From Pseudomonas putida (GTDB lineage: Bacteria > Pseudomonadota > Gammaproteobacteria > Pseudomonadales > Pseudomonadaceae): DNA of 64,000 nucleotides. Both the position numbers and the translations under genes were made by a program. The stretch covers positions 5,722,001 through 5,786,000 of the forward strand of contig CP163498.1 in the NCBI GenBank assembly GCA_041071465.1, given 5' to 3'. This document shows positions 38,379 through 46,914 of the stretch, piece by piece. The notes beneath the pieces are model-generated. The model made no database searches. It saw nothing but the letters and a program-made list of their open reading frames with translations, and was not told the DNA's origin. Position 1 is the first letter of the stretch. Each line of letters starts with the position of its first letter.

Positions 38379-38612
38379 TCAACCAATTCCCGCGATATCC
38401 GCCTCGTCGGCATCCCGACAACGGTTGCGGCATGCACATTGAAACTCAGCTTCGGCGCGTGTCGGGTAGTGCAGGCTCAGACGCAGCTTTTCTTGCGTGT
38501 CATACAAGTCATAGCCCGCCGCCAATGTGGCGGGAAAGCCAAGGTTGCGTGGATAGATTTCTTTCTTGAGCGGCACCGCTGGAACCACCACAAAGCGCGT
38601 CTGCATGATCAT
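38379..38612 (-). CDS. hypothetical 77-aa protein with CxCxxxC segment
   Basis: A short soluble protein with the cysteine group FQCACRNRC near the end, which might bind metal. Either ATG 38612 or ATG 38606 could start it; GGAGAGGG lies just upstream of both. I do not recognise the family. Ten bases upstream is a sequence resembling the ped promoter element (GGCAGTACCTAAGTATTAGTAG), which could be a real shared site or chance. Confidence 0.55.
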   Translation of the reverse strand: MIMQTRFVVVPAVPLKKEIYPRNLGFPATLAAGYDLYDTQEKLRLSLHYPTRAEAEFQCACRNRCRDADEADIAGIG

Positions 38613-38621
38613 CCCTCTCCC

Positions 38622-38643
38622 GGCAGTACCTAAGTATTAGTAG
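38622..38643. promoter_or_regulatory. ped-like palindromic element
   Basis: GGCAGTACCTAAGTATTAGTAG resembles the complement of the element at 26052-26071 (GGCAGTACTAAAGTAGTAGG), with one extra base and a few changes. It lies directly upstream of the small Cys protein gene. Confidence 0.3.
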
Positions 38644-38696
38644 CAATGCGGGAAAGCATCAAGTTGACTCATGCAAACTTTGCTCTTTCGCCAGAA

Positions 38697-39134
38697 TCAG
38701 TGAAGCAAACCCTTCAGTACCTTCAGCACGATGATTGCGCACAAGCCCAACAGGCAGACCACCCCGACGCCATAGAACAGCGTTCGCCAGGGCTGCACCC
38801 CCGCCAGATAGGCCCAAGTGTGCAGGGCCCTGGCGCAGGTGAACACGATGCTTAACCAGGCACCGAGCGCCGCCGGTGTGTCGAGGGCGATGGCCAAGCC
38901 ACCAAGGGCGAAGAAGGACGGGATATTTTCCAGGTCATTGGCCCATGCCTTGGCTGCACGCAACACCTGCGGGCGTTCCGTGGCCTGTGCGGCGCGTTTG
39001 AATACAGCGGCGTCCTCCGGGTTGGTGAAGGCCACGAAACGCAAGCGGTGATAGCCCTGATAACAGGAAACCAACAACATCTTGAGAAACAGCACGACCA
39101 CGCACAACGCGTACACCTGCAAGGCACCGCTCAT
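38697..39134 (-). CDS. MAPEG-family membrane protein
   Basis: A 145-residue protein with four hydrophobic segments and the MAPEG signature RAAQATERPQVLRAAKAWANDLENIP (cited part: ATERPQVLRAAKAW) on the loop after segment 1. Eukaryotic members are glutathione S-transferases or peroxidases; bacterial roles are mostly unknown. The ATG overlaps the stop of the upstream membrane-protein gene by ATGA. Confidence 0.82.
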   Translation of the reverse strand: MSGALQVYALCVVVLFLKMLLVSCYQGYHRLRFVAFTNPEDAAVFKRAAQATERPQVLRAAKAWANDLENIPSFFALGGLAIALDTPAALGAWLSIVFTCARALHTWAYLAGVQPWRTLFYGVGVVCLLGLCAIIVLKVLKGLLH

Positions 39135-39445
39135 GGCTGTCGCCCTCCGGCAACGCCTCGTATCACCAGGTACAACAACGGCCCCAGCGAAACGAAGACA
39201 ACGGTCAGCAGCAGGTAAGGCAGCACCGCGACGCCGGCACTGCCCCGTAGTCGGTTGTCTTTGACCATCCACAGGCAAGCCAGCCCCGCCATGAGGTACA
39301 GGTCGATGACTACCTGGGCAGTGTCCGGCCGGGACAACAGCGCCAGCCCGAACGCCAGCAGTGATTGCTCGGCAATCAGCATCGTCCAGCCGGTATACAG
39401 CGAAAACAGCATCAGCACTGCCAGCGCGCAGATACGCAAGCCCAT
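39131..39445 (-). CDS. small membrane protein, DUF2834-like
   Basis: A 104-residue protein with three hydrophobic segments and polar loops (SRPDTAQVVIDLYLMAGLA; WMVKDNRLRG). ATG 39445 follows AAGGAG at good spacing. It is coupled to the MAPEG gene and divergent from the XRE regulator, with which it shares a short intergenic region. The family assignment is tentative and the function unknown. Confidence 0.7.
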   Translation of the reverse strand: MGLRICALAVLMLFSLYTGWTMLIAEQSLLAFGLALLSRPDTAQVVIDLYLMAGLACLWMVKDNRLRGSAGVAVLPYLLLTVVFVSLGPLLYLVIRGVAGGRQP

Positions 39446-39501
39446 ATCGTTCTCCTTGGTAGGGTTTGCGGGCACAGTAGTGGTAGGGTTGTTGGCGCTC
39501 A

Positions 39502-39518
39502 ATGACCAGTGAGGTCAT
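39502..39518. promoter_or_regulatory. inverted repeat, candidate operator of the XRE regulator
   Basis: ATGACC-AGTGA-GGTCAT is a perfect 6-base inverted repeat between the divergent membrane-protein and XRE genes. It is well placed for autoregulation and control of the neighbouring operon. Inference only. Confidence 0.4.
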
Positions 39519-39550
39519 GTACATTGCACTCAAGGACGATCAGGCCACGC

Positions 39551-40366
39551 ATGAATCAGCACCTGTTCCATCGCAATAGCCCTGCCCCACATACTTCGGC
39601 AGGCCAGCATCTACGCCACCTGCGTCGGCAGGCCAGCCTCAGCCAGCTGGACCTGGCGCTGCTGGCGGGGCTGTCGCAGCGCCATCTGAGCTGCGTGGAG
39701 ACCGGCCGCGCCAGGGCCAGCCCGAGCACCTTGCATGCGCTGCTTTCGGCCCTTGGCGCGCCGTTGGAGCTGTGCAATGAAGTGTTCGTCGCTGCCGGCT
39801 ACGCGCCCCGCTACGCGGCCTCGCCACTCGATGCGCCCGAGTTGGCGCTGGTGCAAGCCGCCATTGAACACATCCTGCAGGTCAACAACCCCGCACCTGC
39901 GATCGTCATCGACAGCAACTGGGACGTCATCGCCGCCAATACCAGTACCGGGCTCTTGTTGGCGATGGCCGGCGTTACAGCACAGCCGGCCACAGGCCTC
40001 AACCTGCTGCAGACACTGCTCTGCCCCGGCGGCCTGGGCGATCATCTGGCCAATGCGCAAGAAATTCGCAGCGCTGCCTGGCAACGTGCGTCCAGGGAGG
40101 CGGCAGGCAACCCGGCGCTGGCAGAGCGCTTGGGCAAACTGCCGATTCCGGGCAGCCCGCTCGAAACGGCTGCCACACCAGTGCTGCTGACGCGTGTGCA
40201 TAGCCCCTATGGCGAGCTGAGGTTCCTGTCCACGTTCACCACCTTCGGCATGCCGCTGGATATCACGGTGGAATCACTGCGCATCGAACACCTGATCCCC
40301 GCCGACCCACAGACCCGGCAGAGGATGCAGGCGGCGTTCGAGCAATGGTCGGCCGTTACAGCGTGA
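39551..40366 (+). CDS. XRE-family regulator with MmyB-like ligand domain
   Basis: A 271-residue regulator. The N-terminal helix-turn-helix (RQASLSQLDLALLAGLSQRHLSCVETGRA, cited in part: LAGLSQRHLSCVETG) spans about residues 20-75. A MmyB-like C-terminal domain contains IDSNWDVIAANTS and SPYGELRFLSTFTTFG. Such regulators often control neighbouring redox or membrane genes. The start ATG 39551 is preferred to the upstream extension. Its 3' end overlaps the convergent hydratase gene by 11 bases. Confidence 0.85.
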   Translation: MNQHLFHRNSPAPHTSAGQHLRHLRRQASLSQLDLALLAGLSQRHLSCVETGRARASPSTLHALLSALGAPLELCNEVFVAAGYAPRYAASPLDAPELALVQAAIEHILQVNNPAPAIVIDSNWDVIAANTSTGLLLAMAGVTAQPATGLNLLQTLLCPGGLGDHLANAQEIRSAAWQRASREAAGNPALAERLGKLPIPGSPLETAATPVLLTRVHSPYGELRFLSTFTTFGMPLDITVESLRIEHLIPADPQTRQRMQAAFEQWSAVTA

Positions 40367-41141
40367 ACGACAGCACCTGGCCAAGGAACCTGGCGCTTAT
40401 CCGATACCCGGTTCCATCCAGGTCAAAGGGCTGGCACATGGCCCCCGTGGTCACCACATCACCTGCCTTCAAGGTCTCGCCGCGTTCGGCGGCATGTGCA
40501 TAAAGGTGGGCCAGTGACACCCGCGGGTCGGTCGCCGCTTCGCCCGACAGGCCACGCGCCCGCAATTCACCGTCTACGTGCACCTCGGTGGTTTCGGCCA
40601 GGTCGGCCAACAGCGGTACAGCGATGCCTGCGCCCAGGCTGCTGCCGACCACCAGCGCCTCGAAGCCTACGTTGTCTGCCACAAAGCTCGGCCAGCCGAC
40701 CGCCTTGCGGTCGACAAAGCGCGAGCGCACCACTTCGAAGGTGACGCAGGTAGCGCGGATGTCCTCACTGACCGGGGCCCGCCCAGCTTGTGGCGGGATA
40801 TCACGGTCAAGCACGAAGGCGATCTCGCACTCGATGGTCACCGGTGTAATGGCCGGCAGTTGGATGTGTGCGCCATCCGCATGACAACGCCCCGCCTCCA
40901 GCTGGCCAATCAGTGGCCGCGACAAGTTGGCTGCTCGCATGGCTGCGGGGCTGCCGACGCCCAGCTTCCAACCTGCGCGCTGGCCAGCGGCAGCGGCAAA
41001 CAACTGGTCCTGGCTGTCATAACCTTGCTTCAACGTCTCAGGCTTGAGGCTGGCGGGCAGTTCCGTCAGCAGGTCACCACTGCGCCAGTGCTGCATTAAC
41101 AGGGCTGCGGTGCGTTGGTGTACGAAGAGCGAACTGTTCAT
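40356..41141 (-). CDS. 2-keto-4-pentenoate hydratase / fumarylacetoacetase-family protein
   Basis: A 261-residue protein with the family pattern GWKLGVGSPAAMRAANLSRP, ECEIAFVLDRDI (metal-binding Glu residues) and GDVVTTGAMCQPF near the end. Relatives add water to 2-hydroxypentadienoate or decarboxylate oxalocrotonate in catechol meta pathways. It is the third gene after an iron alcohol dehydrogenase and an MFS transporter on the same strand, suggesting breakdown of an aromatic or dicarboxylic compound. ATG 41141 chosen for position; GAGG precedes it. Confidence 0.82.
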   Translation of the reverse strand: MNSSLFVHQRTAALLMQHWRSGDLLTELPASLKPETLKQGYDSQDQLFAAAAGQRAGWKLGVGSPAAMRAANLSRPLIGQLEAGRCHADGAHIQLPAITPVTIECEIAFVLDRDIPPQAGRAPVSEDIRATCVTFEVVRSRFVDRKAVGWPSFVADNVGFEALVVGSSLGAGIAVPLLADLAETTEVHVDGELRARGLSGEAATDPRVSLAHLYAHAAERGETLKAGDVVTTGAMCQPFDLDGTGYRISARFLGQVLSFTL

Positions 41142-41258
41142 CAAAACCTCATGGAAATGGGCGATGGCGGGCAACAGATGCTAGGGCCTGAAATTGATGA
41201 GGGTAAATATATTGTCATGATGCCTGGCATAACAAGCCGTTATGAATCGGCATGACGA

Positions 41259-42601
41259 TCACTGATCCGTTGAAACCGGCTGCTTCAGCAACAGTACATA
41301 AGCCATCGCCGCCACTGCCGCCACCGCTGCACTGATCAGGAATGCCGAAGCGAACGACCCGGTCTGCTGGATGCTGAACCCGGTCACGATCGGTGCCACC
41401 GAGCCCGCCAGGTAGCCGCCGAAGTTCTGGATCGAGCCAAACGAGGCCACACGCTGGCTGTCAACCACCGTATTGGCGATCATCCAGGCGGTGGAGCTGG
41501 CCATGTTCACACTGAACAACGCGCAGCACAGCAATGCCACGCTGAGCATGAAACCGCTACCGAACGACAACGGAACGGTAAATGCCGCCGCCGCGAACAA
41601 CGCCGTCACCACGACCCGCTTGCGGCTACCCAGCACGCTGGCGCCGTTTTTCACCAGGCGGTCGCAGATGCGTCCCGCGACAATGGTGCCCAGCGCACCG
41701 AACACATAGGCCAGCGAAACCACCCAGGCCGTCTGGTACAGGCTCAAGCCATGCTCACGTTCGAAGTAGCCCGGCAACCAGGTCAGGTGCAGCCACAGCA
41801 TGTAGATCACCCCCATGAAGCCCAATACAGCGCCCCAGGTGCTCTTGTGGCGGAACAACTCGGCCCACGCCGCCAGTTGTGCCCGCAGGCTCGGCCTGGC
41901 ACTTGCCTCCGGCTGTTTACACGCCTGGGTCGCCAGCAGCCGCTCACGCTCTTCGGCAGGCAGTTCGGCCAGGTAGCGCGCCTTGCTTTTGTAGAAGGCG
42001 AACCAGCAGGCGGCGACCAAGATGCCAAACACCCCGGTGACGATGAACATGCCGCGCCAGCCCCAGGTGACCATCAGCAACGTGAGCAACGGCGGCGCCA
42101 GGCACGGCCCAATGCAGGTCGATGACAGTACGATGCCGGTCGGCGTCCCCGCTTTTCGGCCTCGAACCATTCTGCCAGCGCCTTGGCCGCCGACGGGAAC
42201 ATCGGCGCTTCGCCAATCCCCAGCACCACCCGCAGCCCGATAAACGCTGAGAAACTGTTGATCAGGCCGGAAGCCGTCTGCGCCACCGACCAGCCCAACA
42301 AGGCCGCCCCCAGCGAGATCTTGCTGCCCAGGCGGTCGATGATCATGCCCAGGGGCAGTTGCGAAAAGGCATACGCCAGGGAAAACGCCGACAGCAGAAT
42401 GCCCATCTGTGACGGCGTGATACCCATGTCGCGCTGGATCGACGTGTTGGCGATCGACAGCGCACTGCGGTCGACATAGTTGATGATGCCAATCACCAGC
42501 AACAGGCTGACGGTGATGACCTGATACTTTCTGAAGGGGTTCGCGCTGGCGACCGCTTCCGGCGAACCTGCAAGCTCGGCTTGCGCGTATTTGCTATTCA
42601 T
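41259..42601 (-). CDS. MFS transporter, ACS (anion:cation symporter) type (apparent frameshift)
   Basis: A 447-residue 12-segment transporter. The N-terminal half has NYVDRSALSIA and LGMIIDRLGSK, typical of the phthalate/glucarate (ACS) subfamily. The frame breaks at 42147-42150 (CCCC on the plus strand); one added base joins WFEAEKRG to TPTGIVLSSTCIG. AACAACAA (complement of 42614-42621) lies just before the start and may be a Hfq/Crc site. It lies between the alcohol dehydrogenase and hydratase genes and probably imports their substrate. Confidence 0.88.
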
Positions 42602-42645
42602 GGGCGTTCACTTTTGTTGTTATTGGAAGAACCGCAAGTAACGGC

Positions 42646-43787
42646 TTACATGGACGCTGCAAGCAACCCCTGGTAGTCCTCGGCAGACGCTTCGCGCGGG
42701 TTGGTGCGGTGGCTGTGGTCGGCCAGCGCGCCCTGGATGATGCGCGGGAACAGGTCCTCGCTGACGCCCAGCTCGCGCAGCCCGGTCGGCAGGCCCAGCG
42801 TGCGGGTCATGTTGCGGATGGCCTCTTCGATCTGGCTGTCGTCCGCCAACCCCATCGCCTGGGCGATGCGTTGCATCTTGTGCTCGTCAAGCACCGTTTC
42901 GGCCTGGCGGTTGAAGGTGATGACGGCAGGCAGGAAGATCGCATTGAGGGTACCGTGATGCAGGCGCGGGTTGATCCCGCCCAGCGCATGGCTAAGGCTG
43001 TGCACGCAGCCCAGGCCCTTCTGGAAAGCCAACGCACCTTGCAGCGAAGCACTCATCATGTTGATGCGCCCGTCCAGGTTGCCCGGTTCGCGGGTGGCGC
43101 TCTCGATGAAGCGCCAGGCGCGCCACAGGCCGTCAAGGGCAATACCGTCGGCAGGCGGGTTGAATACAGGGGCCATGAAGGTTTCCAGGCAGTGGGCAAT
43201 CGCATCCATGCCAGTGGCAGCCGTGAGCTGTGCCGGCAGGCCAAGGGTCAACGCCGGGTCACAGATGGCAGCCTTGGGCACCACATGGGCGAGATCACCC
43301 CCACCTTGCGCCCGTCATCCAGAATCAGGATGGCGCCCCGCCCTACCTCGCTGCCCGTGCCGGCGGTGGTCGGTACCGCAATCACCGGCGCGGTTGCCGG
43401 GGTGATGCGGGCCAGGCCGCCCTCGATCACCGCAAAGCTTTTCAAGGGGCCATCGTGTCGGGCACACACCGCCACCCCTTTGGCCAGGTCGATCGCCGAA
43501 CCGCCGCCAATGGCGATGATGCCGTCACAGCCGCACTCCTTGAACATGGCCACGGCTTCACGCACGGCATTCTCGTTGGGGTTGGGTGGCGTACCGTCAT
43601 AGATCGGCAGTTGCGCGGTGCTGTCGCCGAAGGTGTTCAACGCCGTATCGACAATACCGGCAGCGCGCACGCCTCGGTCGGTCACGATCAAAGGCCTGGT
43701 TATACCAATGCGCTCGCACTCGGCAGGCAAGCGGGCGATGGCGCCGATTTCGAATTGAATCTGGGTGACGTAGTTGATCAGGGACAT
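42646..43787 (-). CDS. iron-containing alcohol dehydrogenase (apparent frameshift)
   Basis: A 380-residue group III dehydrogenase: GGGSAIDLAKG and TTAGTGSEV for NAD, and HCLETF and HSLSHALGG for metal. The frame breaks at 43287-43289 (three C on the coding strand); one added C gives VISPHVVPKAAICDP, the expected sequence. Maleylacetate reductases are related and would fit a ring-cleavage pathway, but an alcohol substrate is equally possible. The leader has AACAATAA (complement of 43810-43817). First gene of the unit divergent from LysR. Confidence 0.88.
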
Positions 43788-43929
43788 AAGGCTTGGCAGG
43801 CTCCTGGCTTTATTGTTCTGGGCGTCTCAACCGCAAGGGAAGCGACGCTGTGCAGCGCCAGTATAGGAATGCACGGCTGGCCATGGTATTGAGAACAATC
43901 CATATCGGTATAACCAGGACGCATACCCG

Positions 43930-44871
43930 ATGACCCCCTCGCTCAATTCGATCATGTCCCGCCTGCACGCCCGCCACCTGCGCTTGTTGATCGAGCTGGA
44001 CGAGCACCGCTCGCTGCTCGGTGCAGCAGGCAGCGTCGGGCTTACCCAGCCTGGTGCCAGCAAGGCATTGCAGGAAATCGAAACCACCTTCGGCACCGTG
44101 CTGTTCAACCGCACCAACCGCGGGCTGGAGCCTACGGCCGCGGGGCACTGCGCCATCCGCTACGCCCGCGTGGTACAGACTGATATCGCCAACCTGCGGC
44201 ATGACCTGGATGCCATCCTGCGTGGGGTTGGCGGCCGGCTGGCGGTGGGGGCGATCATGGGCGCCGTGCCGTTGCTGATGAAAGCCGTGTCTCAGCTGGC
44301 CGGCATCCAGCCGCAGATGTCGTTCGAAATCATCGAGGACACCAGCCAGTCATTGCTGGCGCAGATCGAGAGCGGCCGCCTGGACATCGCCCTGTGCCGC
44401 ACCAGCGTCAGCAACACGCCACAGTTGTTCGCCAGCACCTTTGTCCAGGATGAGACGCTGGCGGTCATCGCCAACATCGACCACCCGTTAAAGCATGCGG
44501 CAAGCCTGAGCCTTGCCGAGCTGGCCGAGAGCCGCTGGATCGTGTACCGGGCCAACATGCCGATGCGCGTGCAACTGGAGCGCGAGTTCCACGATGCCGG
44601 GCTGCGCTTCCCGCTGCACCTGGTTGAAACCACCTCGATCCTGGCAACCTTGTCGTTGTTGCAAAACCGCCCTGACTTCGTCGCACTGGTGTCGATCGAC
44701 GTGGCCCGGCAATGTGCGATGAATCAACAGGTCAGCATTCTGCCCCTGAGCATGGGCTCGGTCAGCGACCCCTACGAGCTGGTTACCCGTAAAGGCAGCC
44801 AGGCGACACCGGCCATGGACAAGCTCAGTGAACTGCTGCTGTTGCAGGGCCGACAGTGCAACAACAGTTAG
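43930..44871 (+). CDS. LysR-family regulator
   Basis: A 313-residue regulator with an N-terminal winged helix (LRLLIELDEHRSLLGAAGSVGLTQPGASKALQEIE, cited in part: GLTQPGASKALQEIE) and a periplasmic-binding-like effector domain (residues about 95-300). It is divergent from the dehydrogenase-transporter-hydratase unit by 142 bases, the usual layout for a LysR activator of that unit. It resembles the GbpR/PcaQ type of LysR; the effector is unknown. Confidence 0.88.
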   Translation: MTPSLNSIMSRLHARHLRLLIELDEHRSLLGAAGSVGLTQPGASKALQEIETTFGTVLFNRTNRGLEPTAAGHCAIRYARVVQTDIANLRHDLDAILRGVGGRLAVGAIMGAVPLLMKAVSQLAGIQPQMSFEIIEDTSQSLLAQIESGRLDIALCRTSVSNTPQLFASTFVQDETLAVIANIDHPLKHAASLSLAELAESRWIVYRANMPMRVQLEREFHDAGLRFPLHLVETTSILATLSLLQNRPDFVALVSIDVARQCAMNQQVSILPLSMGSVSDPYELVTRKGSQATPAMDKLSELLLLQGRQCNNS

Positions 44872-44938
44872 TTGGGTTTTCAGGCAGATACCCCTCGAAA
44901 CACTAAGCTAAAAGCCTGATTTCATTGGCTTTAAAGGT

Positions 44939-44954
44939 TGGCACAGCAGCTGCA
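44939..44954 (+). promoter_or_regulatory. sigma-54 promoter upstream of sfnB
   Basis: TGGCACAGCAGCTGCA matches the -24/-12 consensus TGGCAC-N5-TTGCA with GG at 44940-44941 and GC at 44952-44953. It predicts transcription from about 44964, so the gene cannot start at TTG 44938. SfnR-type activators use sigma-54 for sulfur-acquisition genes in P. putida. Confidence 0.65.
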
Positions 44955-44988
44955 ACGTGAAGGTATCCGCCTACACGACGAGTTGCTC

Positions 44989-46212
44989 ATGCCTGCCCCT
45001 ACCGTATCCGCCAACTACGAAATCCGCACGCCAGCGGCGCACATCATTCGCGATGACGCCGAGGCGCTTGCCGTCGCCCATCAAGTCGCCGAACTGCTGC
45101 GCGAGGGCGCAGCCGAACGCGACCGCAACCGCGAAGTACCGGCCGACATCGTCGACGCCTTTTCCAACAGCGGGCTATGGGGCATCACCGTGCCGCGGGC
45201 CTACGGTGGCGCCGAAGTATCGTTCGCCACGCTTGCCCGCGTGATCGCCATCGTCTCCGCTGCCGACCCATCCCTTGGGCAAATTCCGCAAAACCACTAT
45301 TGCCTGCTCGAAGACATACGCCTGCAAGGCACGCCAGAGCAGCAACGCTACTTCTACGACCTGGTATTGCAAGGGCACCGATTTGCCAACGCCCTGTCGG
45401 AAACCGGCGGCAAAACCGTCCAGGACATTCGCACACGCCTGGTCGCCGAGGGCGATGGCTACCGCATCGACGGGCGCAAAGGCTACTGCACCGGCTCGCT
45501 GTACGCCCATTGGCTCGGCGTGCTGGCCCTGGACGAGCAGGACCGTGCCCAACTGGCCTTCGTGCAACGAGGCAGTGCCGGCCTGGTGATCGTCGATGAC
45601 TGGAGCAGCATGGGCCAGCGCACCACGTCCAGCGGCACGGTGCTGCTCGACGGCCTGCGGGTGCCGGCATTCAACCTGTTCCCCAGCTACCGCTCCTACG
45701 AAAGCCCGACCCTCGCCGGCCCCTTCGCTCAGTTGACCACAGCGGCCATCGACGCCGGCATCGGCCGCGCAGCGCTGGACGACACCCTCGCCTTCGTGCG
45801 TGAGCATGCCCGGCCGTGGATCGATGCCCAGGTCGACAAGGCCAGCGAAGACCCATTGACCATCATCCAGGTCGGCTCGCTGGAGATTCGTCAGGAAGCC
45901 GCCGAAGCCCTGCTCGAACGTGCAGGCCAGGCCCTGGATGCGGCCAAACCCGCCCCTGATGAAAACAACGTGGCCCTGGCTTCGATTGCAGTGGCCAAGG
46001 CCAAGGTACTGACCACCGAGGCCGCCATCGAAGCCAGTAACCGCCTGTTCGAACTGGGCGGCACGCGCTCGTCGCTGACCCGGCACAATCTCGACCGCCA
46101 CTGGCGCAACGCCCGCGTGCACACCCTGCACGACCCGGTGCGCTGGAAGTACCATCTGGTCGGTAACTGGGCACTGAACGGCGTCAAGCCGCCTCGCCAT
46201 GACTGGAACTGA
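44989..46212 (+). CDS. sfnB: SfnB-family sulfur acquisition oxidoreductase (acyl-CoA dehydrogenase fold)
   Basis: A 407-residue flavoprotein of the DszC/SfnB type: N-terminal helices with WGITVPRAYGGAEVSFATLARV, middle beta domain (NALSETGGKT, IDGRKGYCTGS), and a C-terminal four-helix bundle (FELGGTRSSLTRHNLDRHWRNARVHTLHDP, cited part: NLDRHWRNARVHT). These enzymes use reduced flavin to cut C-S bonds or oxidise organosulfur compounds. ATG 44989 is chosen because the sigma-54 promoter lies just upstream. It heads the sulfur block with metI, metQ and metN. Confidence 0.87.
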   Translation: MPAPTVSANYEIRTPAAHIIRDDAEALAVAHQVAELLREGAAERDRNREVPADIVDAFSNSGLWGITVPRAYGGAEVSFATLARVIAIVSAADPSLGQIPQNHYCLLEDIRLQGTPEQQRYFYDLVLQGHRFANALSETGGKTVQDIRTRLVAEGDGYRIDGRKGYCTGSLYAHWLGVLALDEQDRAQLAFVQRGSAGLVIVDDWSSMGQRTTSSGTVLLDGLRVPAFNLFPSYRSYESPTLAGPFAQLTTAAIDAGIGRAALDDTLAFVREHARPWIDAQVDKASEDPLTIIQVGSLEIRQEAAEALLERAGQALDAAKPAPDENNVALASIAVAKAKVLTTEAAIEASNRLFELGGTRSSLTRHNLDRHWRNARVHTLHDPVRWKYHLVGNWALNGVKPPRHDWN

Positions 46213-46222
46213 GGCCACGCCA

Positions 46223-46888
46223 ATGAATGACCTGCTGACCAACGTCGACTGGGCGGAAATCGCCCAGGCCTGCCTGGAAACGCTCAGCATGCTGGGCGCC
46301 GCACTGGGCTTTACCGTGCTCTTCGGCCTGCCCCTTGGCGTACTGCTGTACCTGACCGGGCAGCGCCAGTTACTGGCGCACGGCCCGCTGTACCGAAGCC
46401 TGTCGGTGGTGGTCAACGTGCTGCGCTCGCTGCCGTTCATCATCCTGCTGATCGTGCTGATTCCGCTGACCACCCTGCTGACCGGCACGTCGCTGGGCGT
46501 GAAGGGCACCATCCCGCCGCTGGTGGTCGGCTGCACGCCATTCTTCGCCCGCCTGGTAGAAACCGCACTGCGCGAAGTGGACGGTGGCCTGGTCGAAGCC
46601 AGCCAGGCCATGGGCGGCAGCATCGCGCAGATCATCCGCTACACCTTGCTGCCCGAAGCGCGCACCGGGCTGATCGCGGCGGTCACCGTCACCGCCATCG
46701 TGCTGGTCGACTACACCGCCATGGCCGGTGTGATCGGCGGCGGCGGCCTGGGCGACCTGGCGATCCGCTTCGGCTACCAACGCTTCCAGACCGATGTGAT
46801 GGTGGTCACCGTGCTGCTACTGATCCTGCTGGTGCAGGTGCTGCAGATGAGCGGTGACCGCCTGGTAAGACACTTCACCCGCCGCTGA
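46223..46888 (+). CDS. metI: MetI-type methionine ABC permease
   Basis: A 221-residue permease with five hydrophobic segments and the MetI motif EASQAMGGSIAQIIRYTLLPEAR. ATG 46223 has GAGG upstream; ATG 46199 would overlap sfnB more. It works with the MetQ and MetN proteins that follow and is probably co-transcribed with sfnB. Confidence 0.87.
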   Translation: MNDLLTNVDWAEIAQACLETLSMLGAALGFTVLFGLPLGVLLYLTGQRQLLAHGPLYRSLSVVVNVLRSLPFIILLIVLIPLTTLLTGTSLGVKGTIPPLVVGCTPFFARLVETALREVDGGLVEASQAMGGSIAQIIRYTLLPEARTGLIAAVTVTAIVLVDYTAMAGVIGGGGLGDLAIRFGYQRFQTDVMVVTVLLLILLVQVLQMSGDRLVRHFTRR

Positions 46889-46914
46889 ACCCCGACTCTT
46901 CTCAGGTACTGACC

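Noticed and set aside
44938..44988. Upstream TTG start of sfnB
   Set aside because: It lies inside or before the sigma-54 promoter, so it would not be transcribed; the ATG at 44989 fits.
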